Below are positions 26,836 through 35,422 of a stretch of 64,000 bases of DNA, in pieces (the first letter of the stretch is position 1; each line of letters starts with the position of its first letter). The notes beneath the pieces are model-generated. The model did not search any database and was not told the DNA's origin. It saw only the letters and a program-made list of their open reading frames with translations. This DNA is from Oceanibaculum indicum P24 (GTDB lineage Bacteria > Pseudomonadota > Alphaproteobacteria > Oceanibaculales > Oceanibaculaceae), in contig NZ_AMRL01000008.1 in the NCBI RefSeq assembly GCF_000299935.1, positions 1 through 64,000 on the forward strand, written 5' to 3'. Both the position numbers and the translations under genes were made by a program.

Positions 26836-27843
26836 ATGACCATCAAGATCACCCGCCGCACCTTCAAGCTCGGCAGCATCGCCGCCGCAGCCCTCGCCGT
26901 GACCGTTGGAGCAGGCGCCGCCCAGGCCGCGCCGGAGCGCATCGGCCTCGACTACGCCTATTACAATCCGGTCAGCCTGCTGCTGAAGGACAAGGGCTGG
27001 GTCGAGGAGGAGTTCAAGAAGGACGGCATCGACGTCCGCTGGGTGCTGAGCCTGGGCTCCAACAAGGCGCTGGAATTCCTGAATGGCGGCTCCATCCAGT
27101 TCGGCTCCACCGCCGGCGGCGCAGCGCTGGTCGGCAAGGCCAACGGCAACCCGATCAAGGCGATCTACATCTATTCGCGGCCGGAATGGACGGCGCTGGT
27201 CACCGGCAAGGACAGCGGCATCAAGTCTGTCGCCGACCTGAAGGGCAAGCGCGTCGCCGTGACCCGCGGTACCGACCCGCATCTGTTCCTGCTGCAGGCG
27301 CTGAACCAGGCCGGCCTGACCGAGAAGGACATCAAGCCGGTGCTGCTGCAGCACCCCGATGGCGGGCGCGCGCTGGTCAGCGGTCAGGTCGATGCCTGGG
27401 CCGGCCTCGACCCGCACATGGCCAAGCATGAGCTGCAGGAGGGTGCCCGGCTGTTCCACCGCGACCCGGCGCTGAACACCTATGGCGTGCTGAATGTCCG
27501 TGAGGATTTCGCCACGGAGAATCCGGAAATCGTCGAGCGTCTGCTGGCCATCTATGAGCGCGCCCGCAAATATTCGCTGGAGAATCCGGACGAGCTGCGC
27601 GGCTACCTCGTGAAGGCCGCCAAGGTCGAGGACGAGATCGCCAGGAAGCAGCTGGGCGAGCGCACCGACCTCACCAACCCGGTAATCGGCGAGGAGCACC
27701 GCAAGGCGCTGACAGCTGCCGGCACCGTGCTGCGCGAGATCGGCGTGCTGAAAGCCGATACCGATGTGCCGGCGCTGGTGGCCGACCTGATCGACGACCA
27801 GTACATCCAGCGCGTCAACCGGCAGCAGGCGGCGCAGCGATGA
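26836..27843 (+). CDS. ABC transporter substrate-binding protein, aliphatic sulfonate/nitrate (SsuA/NMT1) type
   Basis: A 335-residue periplasmic-binding protein. The N-terminus RRTFKLGSIAAAALA is a Tat-like signal with cleavage near AQA, residue 36. The mature part IGLDYAYYNPVSLLLKDKGWVEEEF and GGSIQFGSTAGGAAL match the SsuA family. AAGGAGAG precedes the ATG. Aliphatic sulfonates are the family substrate, but SAM-II control argues for a methionine-pathway sulfur source. It is the first gene of a three-gene operon. Confidence 0.9.
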   Translation: MTIKITRRTFKLGSIAAAALAVTVGAGAAQAAPERIGLDYAYYNPVSLLLKDKGWVEEEFKKDGIDVRWVLSLGSNKALEFLNGGSIQFGSTAGGAALVGKANGNPIKAIYIYSRPEWTALVTGKDSGIKSVADLKGKRVAVTRGTDPHLFLLQALNQAGLTEKDIKPVLLQHPDGGRALVSGQVDAWAGLDPHMAKHELQEGARLFHRDPALNTYGVLNVREDFATENPEIVERLLAIYERARKYSLENPDELRGYLVKAAKVEDEIARKQLGERTDLTNPVIGEEHRKALTAAGTVLREIGVLKADTDVPALVADLIDDQYIQRVNRQQAAQR

Positions 27844-28715
27844 CCGCCGAGGTCTATGACCGCGACACCGCGAAGGCGGCGGCTCCCTCGGGGGCCGCTG
27901 CTTCTCCGCGCAAGCGCAACCCGCTGGCGGCACTGGCCGGCACCAAGGGGCTGATCGTTCCCCTGTTGCTGCTAGCCGGCTGGGCGGCGCTGTCCTGGAC
28001 CGGCGTGTTCGCGCCCAATCTGGTGCCAAGCCCGGAAGCGGTGCTGGAAGAAATCTCCGCCCTGTGGGCCAGCGGCGAGCTGACCAGCCATATCGGCGTG
28101 ACGCTGACCCGCGTGCTGTTCGGCTTCCTGGCCGGCACGGCGGCGGCCACGCTGCTGGGGGCCGTCACCGGTTATTCCCGCACCGCGCGGGAGCTGCTGG
28201 ACCCCACCCTGCAGGCGCTGAAGGCGGTGCCCTCGCTGGCCTGGGTGCCGCTGTTCATCCTGTGGTTCGGCATCTTCGAGGCCTCCAAGGTGACGCTGAT
28301 CGCGGTCGGCGTGTTCTTCCCGATCTATCTGAACCTGGTCGAGGGCATTCAGGGCGTTGACCGCAAGCTGGTGGAGGTGGCGAAGCTGAACCGCTTCAGC
28401 CGGCTGGATCTGGTGCGCCGGGTACTGCTGCCGGCCACCCTGCCCTCCTATGTGGTCGGCCTGCGCGCCGGTCTGGCGCTGGGCTGGATGTTCGTCATCG
28501 CGGCCGAGCTGATGGGGGCGAGCGAAGGCCTCGGCTATCTGATGGTCGATGGGCAGATGACCGGCCGCCCGGCGGTGATCGTCGCCAGCCTCATCCTGTT
28601 CGCCATCGCCGGCAAGCTGACCGACGCCGTGCTGGCCGGGGCCACCCGCCCGTTCCTCGCCTGGCAGGACGGTTTCGGCGACATGAAGGGAGCGACCCAT
28701 GCTCGCAATCGATAG
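27840..28715 (+). CDS. ABC transporter permease, sulfonate (SsuC) type
   Basis: A 291-residue permease with a cytoplasmic N-terminal extension of about 35 residues, then about six transmembrane helices. The EAA-like loop FNRFSRLDLVRRVLLPATLPSYVVGLRAGLALGWMFVIAAE is characteristic of SsuC/TauC. Its start overlaps the preceding stop by four bases, and its end overlaps the ATPase start. Confidence 0.9.
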   Translation: MTAEVYDRDTAKAAAPSGAAASPRKRNPLAALAGTKGLIVPLLLLAGWAALSWTGVFAPNLVPSPEAVLEEISALWASGELTSHIGVTLTRVLFGFLAGTAAATLLGAVTGYSRTARELLDPTLQALKAVPSLAWVPLFILWFGIFEASKVTLIAVGVFFPIYLNLVEGIQGVDRKLVEVAKLNRFSRLDLVRRVLLPATLPSYVVGLRAGLALGWMFVIAAELMGASEGLGYLMVDGQMTGRPAVIVASLILFAIAGKLTDAVLAGATRPFLAWQDGFGDMKGATHARNR

Positions 28716-29424
28716 TCTCGCCAAGCATTTCCCGAACGGCGTCATCGCGCTGAACGATGTCGATCTGGCCATTGACCAGTCGGAGATCGTCAGCCTCGTC
28801 GGCACCTCGGGCTGCGGCAAGTCCACCCTGCTGCGCATCCTGTCGGGGCTGGAAAGCGCCAGCCACGGCCGCGTCGCCATCGATGGCGATCCGGTCAGCG
28901 GCCCGCATCCGGAAATCGGCATGGTGTTCCAGGAAGCACGGCTGATGCCCTGGCTGAGTGTGGCCGACAATGTGCGCTTCGCCCTGAATGGTGAGGAGAA
29001 GGCGAGCCAGGACCGCAAGATCGCCGCCGTTCTGGCGAAGGTCGGGCTGGCCGATTTCGCCGGGGCTTATCCGCGTCAGCTGTCCGGCGGTATGGCGCAG
29101 CGCGTGGCGATTGCCCGCGCGCTGGTGCGCCGGCCCTCCATCCTACTGCTGGACGAGCCGTTCAGCGCGCTGGACAGCTTCACCCGGCTGCAACTGCAGG
29201 ATCATCTGCTGGAGCTGTGGCGCGAGGAGCGCTTCACCATGGTGTTCGTCACCCACGATGTCGAGGAAGCCGTCGCGCTCAGCGACCGCATCGTGGTGAT
29301 GCGCGGCAATCCCGGCCATATCCACGCTGAATTCGCGCTCGACCTGCCACGCCCGCGCCGGCGCACGGACAGCGATTTCCAGCACTGGAAGGAAAAGATC
29401 GTCCAGGCGCTGGATCTGTCGTAA
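28699..29424 (+). CDS. ABC transporter ATP-binding protein, sulfonate (SsuB) type
   Basis: A 241-residue ABC ATPase. Walker A is GTSGCGKST, the signature is LSGGMAQRVAIARAL, Walker B is LLLDEPFSALD, and the switch His is in VTHDVEEAVALSDR. LMPWLSVADNVRF is the typical SsuB Q-loop region. It completes the transporter set. A terminator follows. Confidence 0.93.
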   Translation: MLAIDSLAKHFPNGVIALNDVDLAIDQSEIVSLVGTSGCGKSTLLRILSGLESASHGRVAIDGDPVSGPHPEIGMVFQEARLMPWLSVADNVRFALNGEEKASQDRKIAAVLAKVGLADFAGAYPRQLSGGMAQRVAIARALVRRPSILLLDEPFSALDSFTRLQLQDHLLELWREERFTMVFVTHDVEEAVALSDRIVVMRGNPGHIHAEFALDLPRPRRRTDSDFQHWKEKIVQALDLS

Positions 29425-29453
29425 CCCCTTTCCATCCTCCCGGGTCCTTTCCT

Positions 29454-29515
29454 GCCCCGGTCCGATGCCCCCGGTTTTCATGGAGGGTTCCCGGACCGGG
29501 GCTTCTTTTTTCCTT
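29454..29515 (+). terminator. Intrinsic terminator after the sulfonate-type operon
   Basis: GCCCCGGTCCG (29454-29464) pairs with CGGACCGGGGC (29491-29501) around a loop of 26 bases, followed by TTCTTTTTTCC. It ends the ABC transporter transcript. Confidence 0.8.
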
Positions 29516-29538
29516 GACCGGATAAGGCCAGATACAAT

Positions 29539-29568
29539 TTACAGTCATGTGTGAGTGATTTTTATAAT
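29539..29568 (+). promoter_or_regulatory. Putative sigma-70 promoter for cystathionine beta-synthase
   Basis: TTACAG (29539-29544) and TATAAT (29563-29568) are spaced by 18 bases in a locally AT-rich stretch. The predicted start lies about 20 bases before the ATG. An AGGA precedes the ATG by about 7 bases. No SAM-II motif is present here. Confidence 0.45.
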
Positions 29569-29593
29569 TCACAAATAAATACAGGATTATTAT

Positions 29594-30964
29594 ATGCCCG
29601 CCCCGCAATCGGTCCTTGCGCTGATCGGCAACACGCCGATGGTCGAAGTCACCCGCCTGGATACCGGCCCCTGCCGGCTGTTCCTGAAGCTGGAGAGCCA
29701 GAACCCCGGCGGATCGATCAAGGACCGCATCGGCCTCTCCATGATCGAGGCGGCGGAGCGGGAGGGAAAGATCGCGCCCGGCAAGACCACGCTGATCGAG
29801 GCGACCGCCGGCAATACCGGCCTGGGGCTGGCACTGGTCGCGGCACAGAAGGGCTACAAGCTGCTGCTCATCATCCCGGACAAGATGAGCCAGGAGAAGA
29901 TCAACCATCTGCGCGCGCTGGGGGCGGAGATCGTCATGACCCGCTCCGATGTCGGGCGCGGTCATCCGGCCTATTACCAGGACATGGCGGAGCGGTTGGA
30001 GAAGGAGATTCCCGGCGGCTTCTGGGTGAACCAGTTCGCCAACCCGGCCAACCCGCTGGCGCACGAGACCGGCACCGGTCCGGAAATCTGGGCGCAGATG
30101 GATGGCGACATGGATGCGATGGTCTGCGGCGTCGGCTCCGGCGGCACGCTGTCCGGGCTGGGACGCTACTTCAAGAAGACCGCACCCCATGTCGAGATGG
30201 TGCTGGCCGACCCCAAGGGCTCGATCCTGGCCGAGGCCAGCCGGTCGGGCCATATCGGCGAGGCCGGCTCCTGGCTGGTCGAGGGCATCGGCGAGGATTT
30301 CATTCCGCCAAACTGCGACCTCGACCTGGTCGGCAGCGCCATCACCATCGATGACCGGGAGGCCTTCGCCACGGTGCGCGAGTTGCTGATGAAGGAAGGC
30401 ATCCTGGCCGGCACCTCTTCGGGCACGCTGATCGCCGCCGCCCTGCGCTACTGCCGCGCCCAGACCACGCCGAAGCGTGTCGTCACCTTCGTCTGCGACA
30501 GCGGCAACAAGTACCTCTCCAAGGCCTATAATGATTTCTGGCTGCAGGATCAGGGGCTGACCGCCCGCGAAAAGACCGGCGATCTGCGCGACCTGATCGC
30601 CCGGCAGGCGGTGCGCGGCGAGGTGATCAGCGTGGAGCCGGGCGACACGCTGCTGACCGCCTATGGCCGCATGCGGCTCTACGATATCTCGCAGCTGCCG
30701 GTGCTGGCCGATGGGCGCCTTGCCGGCATCCTCGACGAAAGCGACCTGCTGCTGGCGACGCACGACAACCCGGACGGCTTCCGGCGGCCGGTGTCGGGGG
30801 CCATGACCAGCCGGCTGGAAACCGTCGCGCCCACCGCGAAAATCGCCGACCTGATGCCGATCTTCCGCAAGGACCATGTCGCCATCGTGGTCGAAGGCGA
30901 GAAATTCCTCGGCCTCATCACCAAGGTCGATCTCATCAACCATCTCCGTCAATCGGTGGCCTGA
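29594..30964 (+). CDS. Cystathionine beta-synthase (PLP domain plus two CBS motifs)
   Basis: A 456-residue enzyme. The PLP lysine is K43 in PGGSIKDR, and GTGPEIWAQ and CGVGSGGTLSGLG are the PLP-phosphate and substrate loops of the OASS/CBS family. Residues about 340-456 hold two CBS motifs (EPGDTLLTAYGRMRLYDISQLPV and VAPTAKIADLMPIFRKDHVAIV), which distinguish it from plain cysteine synthase. It condenses homocysteine with serine. Followed after 3 bp by a gamma-family enzyme, giving a reverse transsulfuration unit. O-acetylserine-dependent activity cannot be excluded. Confidence 0.88.
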   Translation: MPAPQSVLALIGNTPMVEVTRLDTGPCRLFLKLESQNPGGSIKDRIGLSMIEAAEREGKIAPGKTTLIEATAGNTGLGLALVAAQKGYKLLLIIPDKMSQEKINHLRALGAEIVMTRSDVGRGHPAYYQDMAERLEKEIPGGFWVNQFANPANPLAHETGTGPEIWAQMDGDMDAMVCGVGSGGTLSGLGRYFKKTAPHVEMVLADPKGSILAEASRSGHIGEAGSWLVEGIGEDFIPPNCDLDLVGSAITIDDREAFATVRELLMKEGILAGTSSGTLIAAALRYCRAQTTPKRVVTFVCDSGNKYLSKAYNDFWLQDQGLTAREKTGDLRDLIARQAVRGEVISVEPGDTLLTAYGRMRLYDISQLPVLADGRLAGILDESDLLLATHDNPDGFRRPVSGAMTSRLETVAPTAKIADLMPIFRKDHVAIVVEGEKFLGLITKVDLINHLRQSVA

Positions 30965-30967
30965 ACG

Positions 30968-32137
30968 ATGACCCAGAACAAGACCAACCGCGCCGGCTTC
31001 GGCACGCGCGCCATCCATGCCGGCCAGGAGCCGGACCCGACAACCGGCGCCATCATGGTGCCGATCTACGCCACCTCGACCTATGTGCAGCAGAGCCCCG
31101 GCGTGCATAAGGGCTACGAATATTCGCGCAGCCAGAACCCGACGCGCATGGCGCTGGAAGCCTGCGTCGCCGATCTGGAAAATGGCGAGGCGGGATTCGC
31201 CTTCGCCTCCGGCCTTGCCGCCATGGGCACGGTGCTGGAGCTGCTGGACAGCGGCAGCCATGTCATCGCCATGGACGATCTCTATGGCGGCTCCTACCGG
31301 CTGTTCGAGAATGTGCGCAAGCGCTCGGCCGGGCTGGAATTCTCCTTCGTCGACCTGTCCGACCCGGCGGCGCTGGAAGCCGCAATCCGGCCGAACACCA
31401 AGATGGTCTGGGTCGAAAGCCCGACCAACCCGATGCTGCGGCTGGCGGATTTCCAGGCGATTGCCACCATGGCGAAGAAGCACGGCCTCATCGCGGTGGC
31501 CGACAACACCTTCGCCTCGCCCTATGTGCAGAAACCGCTGGATCACGGTTTCGACATCGTCATCCATTCGATGACCAAGTATCTGAATGGCCATTCCGAC
31601 ATGGTGGGCGGCGTCGCCGTAGTACGCGAGGGCAGCCCGCACCGCCAGCCTCTGGCCTATCTGCAGAACGCCATCGGCTCGGTTGCCGGACCATTCGACA
31701 GCTTCCTGGCACTGCGCGGGCTGAAGACGCTGCATCTGCGCATGGAGCGGCACTGCGCCAACGCGCTGGCCATCGCGCAATGGCTGGAGGCCCACCCGAA
31801 GATCGAGAAGGTGGTCTATCCCGGTCTTGCCAGCCATCCGCAGCACGAGTTGGCGAAGCGGCAGATGATCGGCGGCTTTGGCGGCATCGTCACCGCCGTC
31901 ATCAAGGGCGGGCTCGACGAGAGCCGGCGCTTCCTGGAGCGCACCAAGCTGTTCGCCCTGGCCGAGAGCCTGGGCGGTGTTGAAAGCCTGATCGAGCATC
32001 CGGCGATCATGACGCATGCCTCGATCCCGCCGGACATCCGCGCTGAACTCGGCATTTCCGACGGGCTGGTGCGGCTCTCCGTCGGCGTCGAGGATCTGAC
32101 CGACCTGCTCGCCGATCTGGAAAACGCGCTGGCTTAG
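30968..32137 (+). CDS. Cystathionine gamma-lyase/synthase family PLP enzyme
   Basis: A 389-residue Cys/Met-metabolism PLP enzyme. K204 in HSMTKYLNGHSDMVGG is the Schiff-base lysine. GFGTRAIHAGQEPDPTTGAIMVPIYATSTYVQ is the standard N-terminus. Beside a cystathionine beta-synthase, the expected reaction is cystathionine to cysteine, alpha-ketobutyrate and ammonia (gamma-lyase). Gamma-synthase is the main alternative because the two are hard to separate by sequence. Confidence 0.85.
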   Translation: MTQNKTNRAGFGTRAIHAGQEPDPTTGAIMVPIYATSTYVQQSPGVHKGYEYSRSQNPTRMALEACVADLENGEAGFAFASGLAAMGTVLELLDSGSHVIAMDDLYGGSYRLFENVRKRSAGLEFSFVDLSDPAALEAAIRPNTKMVWVESPTNPMLRLADFQAIATMAKKHGLIAVADNTFASPYVQKPLDHGFDIVIHSMTKYLNGHSDMVGGVAVVREGSPHRQPLAYLQNAIGSVAGPFDSFLALRGLKTLHLRMERHCANALAIAQWLEAHPKIEKVVYPGLASHPQHELAKRQMIGGFGGIVTAVIKGGLDESRRFLERTKLFALAESLGGVESLIEHPAIMTHASIPPDIRAELGISDGLVRLSVGVEDLTDLLADLENALA

Positions 32138-32157
32138 GAAGGACGTCTTTCTCCACC

Positions 32158-32258
32158 CGTCACCCCCGCACTCGTTGCGGGGGTCCAGGTTTCCGCTTGC
32201 TGGATCATCTGTCGAGCGGGCTGAACCCTGGATTCCCGGCACAAGGCCGGGAATGACA
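32158..32258. repeat. Palindromic intergenic repeat, copy 7
   Basis: The left unit CGTCACCCCCGCACTCGTTG pairs with its complementary GGGGGTCCAGG. The right unit begins CTGGATTCCCGG and ends GGGAATGACA. Same order as copies 3, 4 and 8. Confidence 0.85.
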
Positions 32259-32294
32259 GCCAGTGCGTAGTGGCGACAGACTATGGGGGTCCTG

Positions 32295-32447
32295 CCCCCT
32301 CACCCGGCTCGCTGGCGCTCACCACCCTCTCCCGCAAGGGGGAGAGAGTTTTAATCGCGTTCTCATTTTCTCTTTCCCTCTCCCCCGGAGGGAGAGGGTT
32401 ACGAAGCCTTGTGAGCGAAGCGAACTAGGCGCAGCTGGGTGAGGGGG
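32295..32447. repeat. Composite CTCACC-type palindromic repeat, copy 1
   Basis: CCCTCACCCGGCTCGCTGGC continuing CGCTCACCACCCTCTCCCGC is followed by a matching inverted half ending GCAGCTGGGTGAGGGG. The element is a large imperfect palindrome with GAGAGGGTTACGAAGCCTT in the middle. A second copy lies at 60852. Confidence 0.8.
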
Positions 32448-32575
32448 ATTGGAGGGATACCTGTTCGCCCCCCTCTCCGCCCGGAACAGGGCAGGCGCGC
32501 GGAGATGATGGTTGCGCGCAAGGCAAAGCGGGTTCTTACTGAAAAAAACGCCCGCATTCTCAAGATTCAACGCCA

Positions 32576-33487
32576 ATGCCGCCTTCTTCCACCAGCCGCA
32601 CGCAAGCCGTCTGGGTCGCCCTGTCGCCGCTGCTCTTCACCTTCCTGTGGAGCACCGGCTTCGTCGGCGCGAAATTCGGCCTGCCCTATGCCGAGCCGCT
32701 GACCTACCTGCTGCTGCGCTTCCTGCTGGCGGCGGCGCTGCTGGTGCCGATTGCCCTGATGCTGAAGATCAGCTGGCCGAAACCGCATGAGATCAAGCAT
32801 GTAGCCCTAGTCGGGCTGCTGGTGCAGGGCGTCTATCTGGGCGGCGTGTTCATCGCCATCCATCATGGCGTGCAGGCCGGCGTCGCGGCGCTGATCGTCA
32901 GCGCGCAGCCGATTCTGACGGCCGCCCTGGCCGGCCCGATGCTGGGCGAGAAGGTCACCCGCCGGCAATGGCTGGGCCTGTTGTTCGGCCTGGCCGGTGT
33001 CGCCGCCGTGATCGTGGAGAAGATCGACACCGCCAGCGCCAGCGCCGCCTGGGCAACGCTCTATACGGTCGCCAGCCTGCTCGGCATCACGCTGGGCACG
33101 CTGTACCAGAAGAAATACTGCCACGGGGTCGATGTGGTGGGCGGCAATTGCGTGCAGTTCATCACCGTCATCTTCGCCTTCGGGCTGTGTGCGCTGCTGT
33201 TCGAGACGAATGTGGTGCACTGGACCGGCGAGTTCGTCTTCGCCCTGGTCTGGCAGTCGGTCATCCTGTCCATCGGTGCCACCACCCTGCTCTATGTGCT
33301 CATCAAGCGCGGGGCGGCCTCGCAGGTCGCCAGCCTGTTCTACCTGGTGCCGCCCTTCACCGCGATCCTGGCCTGGCTGATGTTCGGCGAGACCTTCGGC
33401 ATCTCCGCCATCATCGGCATGGTGCTGGTTGCCGTCGGCATTATCCTGATCCGCACCAATGGCAGCGGCAGGAGGCGCCCGGCATGA
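32576..33487 (+). CDS. EamA/DMT family transporter
   Basis: A 303-residue inner-membrane protein with ten transmembrane segments made of two EamA repeats (first around residues 15-145, second around 160-295). Each repeat ends with the P-x-x-x-A-x-L pattern (QPILTAALAGPMLGE, VPPFTAILAWLMFGE). The family mostly exports metabolites. The stop overlaps the start of the downstream MFS gene, so two different exporters are coupled. The substrate is not inferable. Confidence 0.9.
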   Translation: MPPSSTSRTQAVWVALSPLLFTFLWSTGFVGAKFGLPYAEPLTYLLLRFLLAAALLVPIALMLKISWPKPHEIKHVALVGLLVQGVYLGGVFIAIHHGVQAGVAALIVSAQPILTAALAGPMLGEKVTRRQWLGLLFGLAGVAAVIVEKIDTASASAAWATLYTVASLLGITLGTLYQKKYCHGVDVVGGNCVQFITVIFAFGLCALLFETNVVHWTGEFVFALVWQSVILSIGATTLLYVLIKRGAASQVASLFYLVPPFTAILAWLMFGETFGISAIIGMVLVAVGIILIRTNGSGRRRPA

Positions 33488-34773
33488 GCGACGTGCAGCA
33501 GCCCGGCGACCAACCGCGGCAGCCCTCCTCCCCGGAGACCCGCAAGCGCGCCTTCAAGCTGCTGTTCTTCAGCCTGACCTGCCTTGGCATGGGCCAGTCG
33601 CTGATGTTCGCCAACCTGCCGCCGATTGCCCGCGAGCTTGGATTCTCCGAGTTCCATGTCGGCGCGATCTTCATGGTCTCCGCCATCTTCTGGGTGTTCT
33701 GCGCGCCGATGCTGGGCCGCCGCAGCGACATCTGGGGCCGCCGTCCGGTCATTCTGGTCGGGCTGGTCGCCTATGCCGTCTCGACAGCCGCCTTCGGCTT
33801 CATCATCCAGATGGCGCTGTGGGGCTGGCTGACCGTCATTCCCGCCGTCGTGCTGCTGGTGCTGGCGCGCATTCTCTATGGCGCGCTGGGGGCCGGCACT
33901 ATCGCCGCCGGCCAGGCCTACGTCGCCGACCGTACCAGCCGGGCGGAGCGCGTGCGCGCCGTCGCCGGCATGAATGCCGGCTTCAGCCTGGGCGTCACAA
34001 TCGGCCCCGGCGTGGGGGCGGCGCTGGTGGTGTTCGGCCTGCTGATGCCGTTCTACGGCATCGCCCTGCTGGCGCTGGTCAGCGCCGTATCGCTCTATCT
34101 GATGCTGCCCGAGCAGACCCCGCCCAAGGGCCAGACGATGCGGCCCCGGCTCAGCCCGTTCGACCGGCGTGTGTGGCCCTTTCTGCTGGCCAGCATCATG
34201 ATCACCACGGTGCAGGCGCTGACGATCCAGACCGCCGCCTTCTATTTCATGGATGTGCTGGGGCTGGCCGCCGCCGAGACGGTGCAGTATGTCGGCGTCG
34301 GGCTGATGGCATCCGCCATGGCCGCCGTGCTGGCGCAGCTTGCCATCATCCCGCGCCTGAACCCCTCGGCGCAGTTCCTGATGCGCATCGGCTGCGTCAT
34401 TGGCATCGCCGCCTACACCATCTTCCTGCTGGCCGACAGCTATGGCCCGCTGGTGTTCGCGCTGGTCGTCTCCGGCCTCGCCTTCGGCCTCGCCCGCCCC
34501 GGCATCGCCGCCGCCGCCTCGCTGTCGGTCAGGCAGGACGAGCAGGGATCGGTGGCCGGTCTGGTCGGCGCGACGGGGGCGGCCGGGCATGTGATCTCGC
34601 CAATCTTCGCCATGCCGCTCTACAAGCTGGACCCCAGCCTGCCCTACCTCGCAGGCGTGATCCTGTTCGTGATGTTCGGCCTGATGGTCATGCTGAACGG
34701 TACCATCCGGCGCGCCGGCCGCAGCCTCGCCGAGGAGGGCCAGGGCGGCCCCGACAGCCCGACCAGCCTGTAG
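33484..34773 (+). CDS. MFS transporter
   Basis: A 429-residue protein with twelve transmembrane segments and a cytoplasmic N-terminus. GRRSDIWGRRPVILVGL (about residues 78-94) is the MFS loop 2-3 motif GxxxDrxGRr, and GFSLGVTIGPGVG is the antiporter-type motif C in helix 5. This fits a drug:proton antiporter. The ATG at 33484 overlaps the previous stop. The much longer in-frame ORF upstream is only a readthrough of the EamA gene frame. Confidence 0.9.
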   Translation: MSDVQQPGDQPRQPSSPETRKRAFKLLFFSLTCLGMGQSLMFANLPPIARELGFSEFHVGAIFMVSAIFWVFCAPMLGRRSDIWGRRPVILVGLVAYAVSTAAFGFIIQMALWGWLTVIPAVVLLVLARILYGALGAGTIAAGQAYVADRTSRAERVRAVAGMNAGFSLGVTIGPGVGAALVVFGLLMPFYGIALLALVSAVSLYLMLPEQTPPKGQTMRPRLSPFDRRVWPFLLASIMITTVQALTIQTAAFYFMDVLGLAAAETVQYVGVGLMASAMAAVLAQLAIIPRLNPSAQFLMRIGCVIGIAAYTIFLLADSYGPLVFALVVSGLAFGLARPGIAAAASLSVRQDEQGSVAGLVGATGAAGHVISPIFAMPLYKLDPSLPYLAGVILFVMFGLMVMLNGTIRRAGRSLAEEGQGGPDSPTSL

Positions 34774-35422
34774 CAGGAAAGAAGTGCCCCGGCACTTAAC
34801 GAGCGTATCTCAGTTTGAATTCCGGCTTCCCGAATGGAATGCGGTCCGCCCGGAAGCGAGCTGCCAACAACCACTTCGCGCCCTCATTTCGGCCGCTCGA
34901 TTGACCCTTGAGACTTCCCGTAAGCCGACATTACTTATGAGGTAGCCAAGCGTCAGCCGATTACTTCGGCGTGTATATTCGAATCCCACGCGGTCCGCCA
35001 AATGCCGCCAACTGCCCTCTATAGCGCGATATTGCCGTCGGTCACCGTACTTGCACCAAGCGCCCCTGAGAACCGCCGATTCGACGCTATGGTCCGACTA
35101 TCTGTGCTCAGCACCATCGACCGGCGCAGCGTTATTGTGGCCACCATGGCTTCTTTTGGTCATTCGCGTCCGGCTCACGCGCAGGCAGTGTCAAGCCCAA
35201 GGCGGAGGTAGCTCTAGGCCGCCGGCCTCGCACCGCGTCGCCGTCCGCCTTCCTCGCACGATGAGACGATTCTAGTCGCCTAGGCCAGCCTTTTGGACGG
35301 ATGTGCAACAATCCAGGACCACCGAATATTTAATGTCCCTGACCGTGAGCATTCCTTCGGATCATGCCACATCCAAGGGCGGAGCCTGGAACTCGTTGGG
35401 TGATTGTGCCGATCGGCGGAGA
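34774..35422. other. Non-coding gap at the left end of the accessory region
   Basis: About 650 bp without a recognisable gene. Short ORFs at 34810-35001 (minus), 35002-35211 and 35303-36073 (plus) show no family features, and the last is antisense to the TetR gene. At 34979-35001 the sequence TTCGAATCCCACGCGGTCCG followed by CCA resembles a tRNA 3' end without the rest of the tRNA. The gap separates housekeeping-style genes from the TetR/ArsR/Aio genes. Confidence 0.6.
34979..35001 (+). other. tRNA 3'-end-like sequence, possible attachment-site remnant
   Basis: TTCGAATCCCAC (T-loop and 3' T-stem) followed by GCGGTCC, a discriminator G and CCA matches the terminal portion of a serine-type tRNA. 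No 5' half, anticodon arm or pairing 5' T-stem is present. Integrases commonly use such tRNA 3' ends as attachment sites. Confidence 0.4.

Noticed and set aside
29279-32242. A 987-codon open frame on the minus strand.
   Set aside because: It is antisense to cystathionine beta-synthase and the gamma-family enzyme, whose motifs are clear. Its His/Gln/Arg-rich translation is typical of a GC-rich shadow frame.
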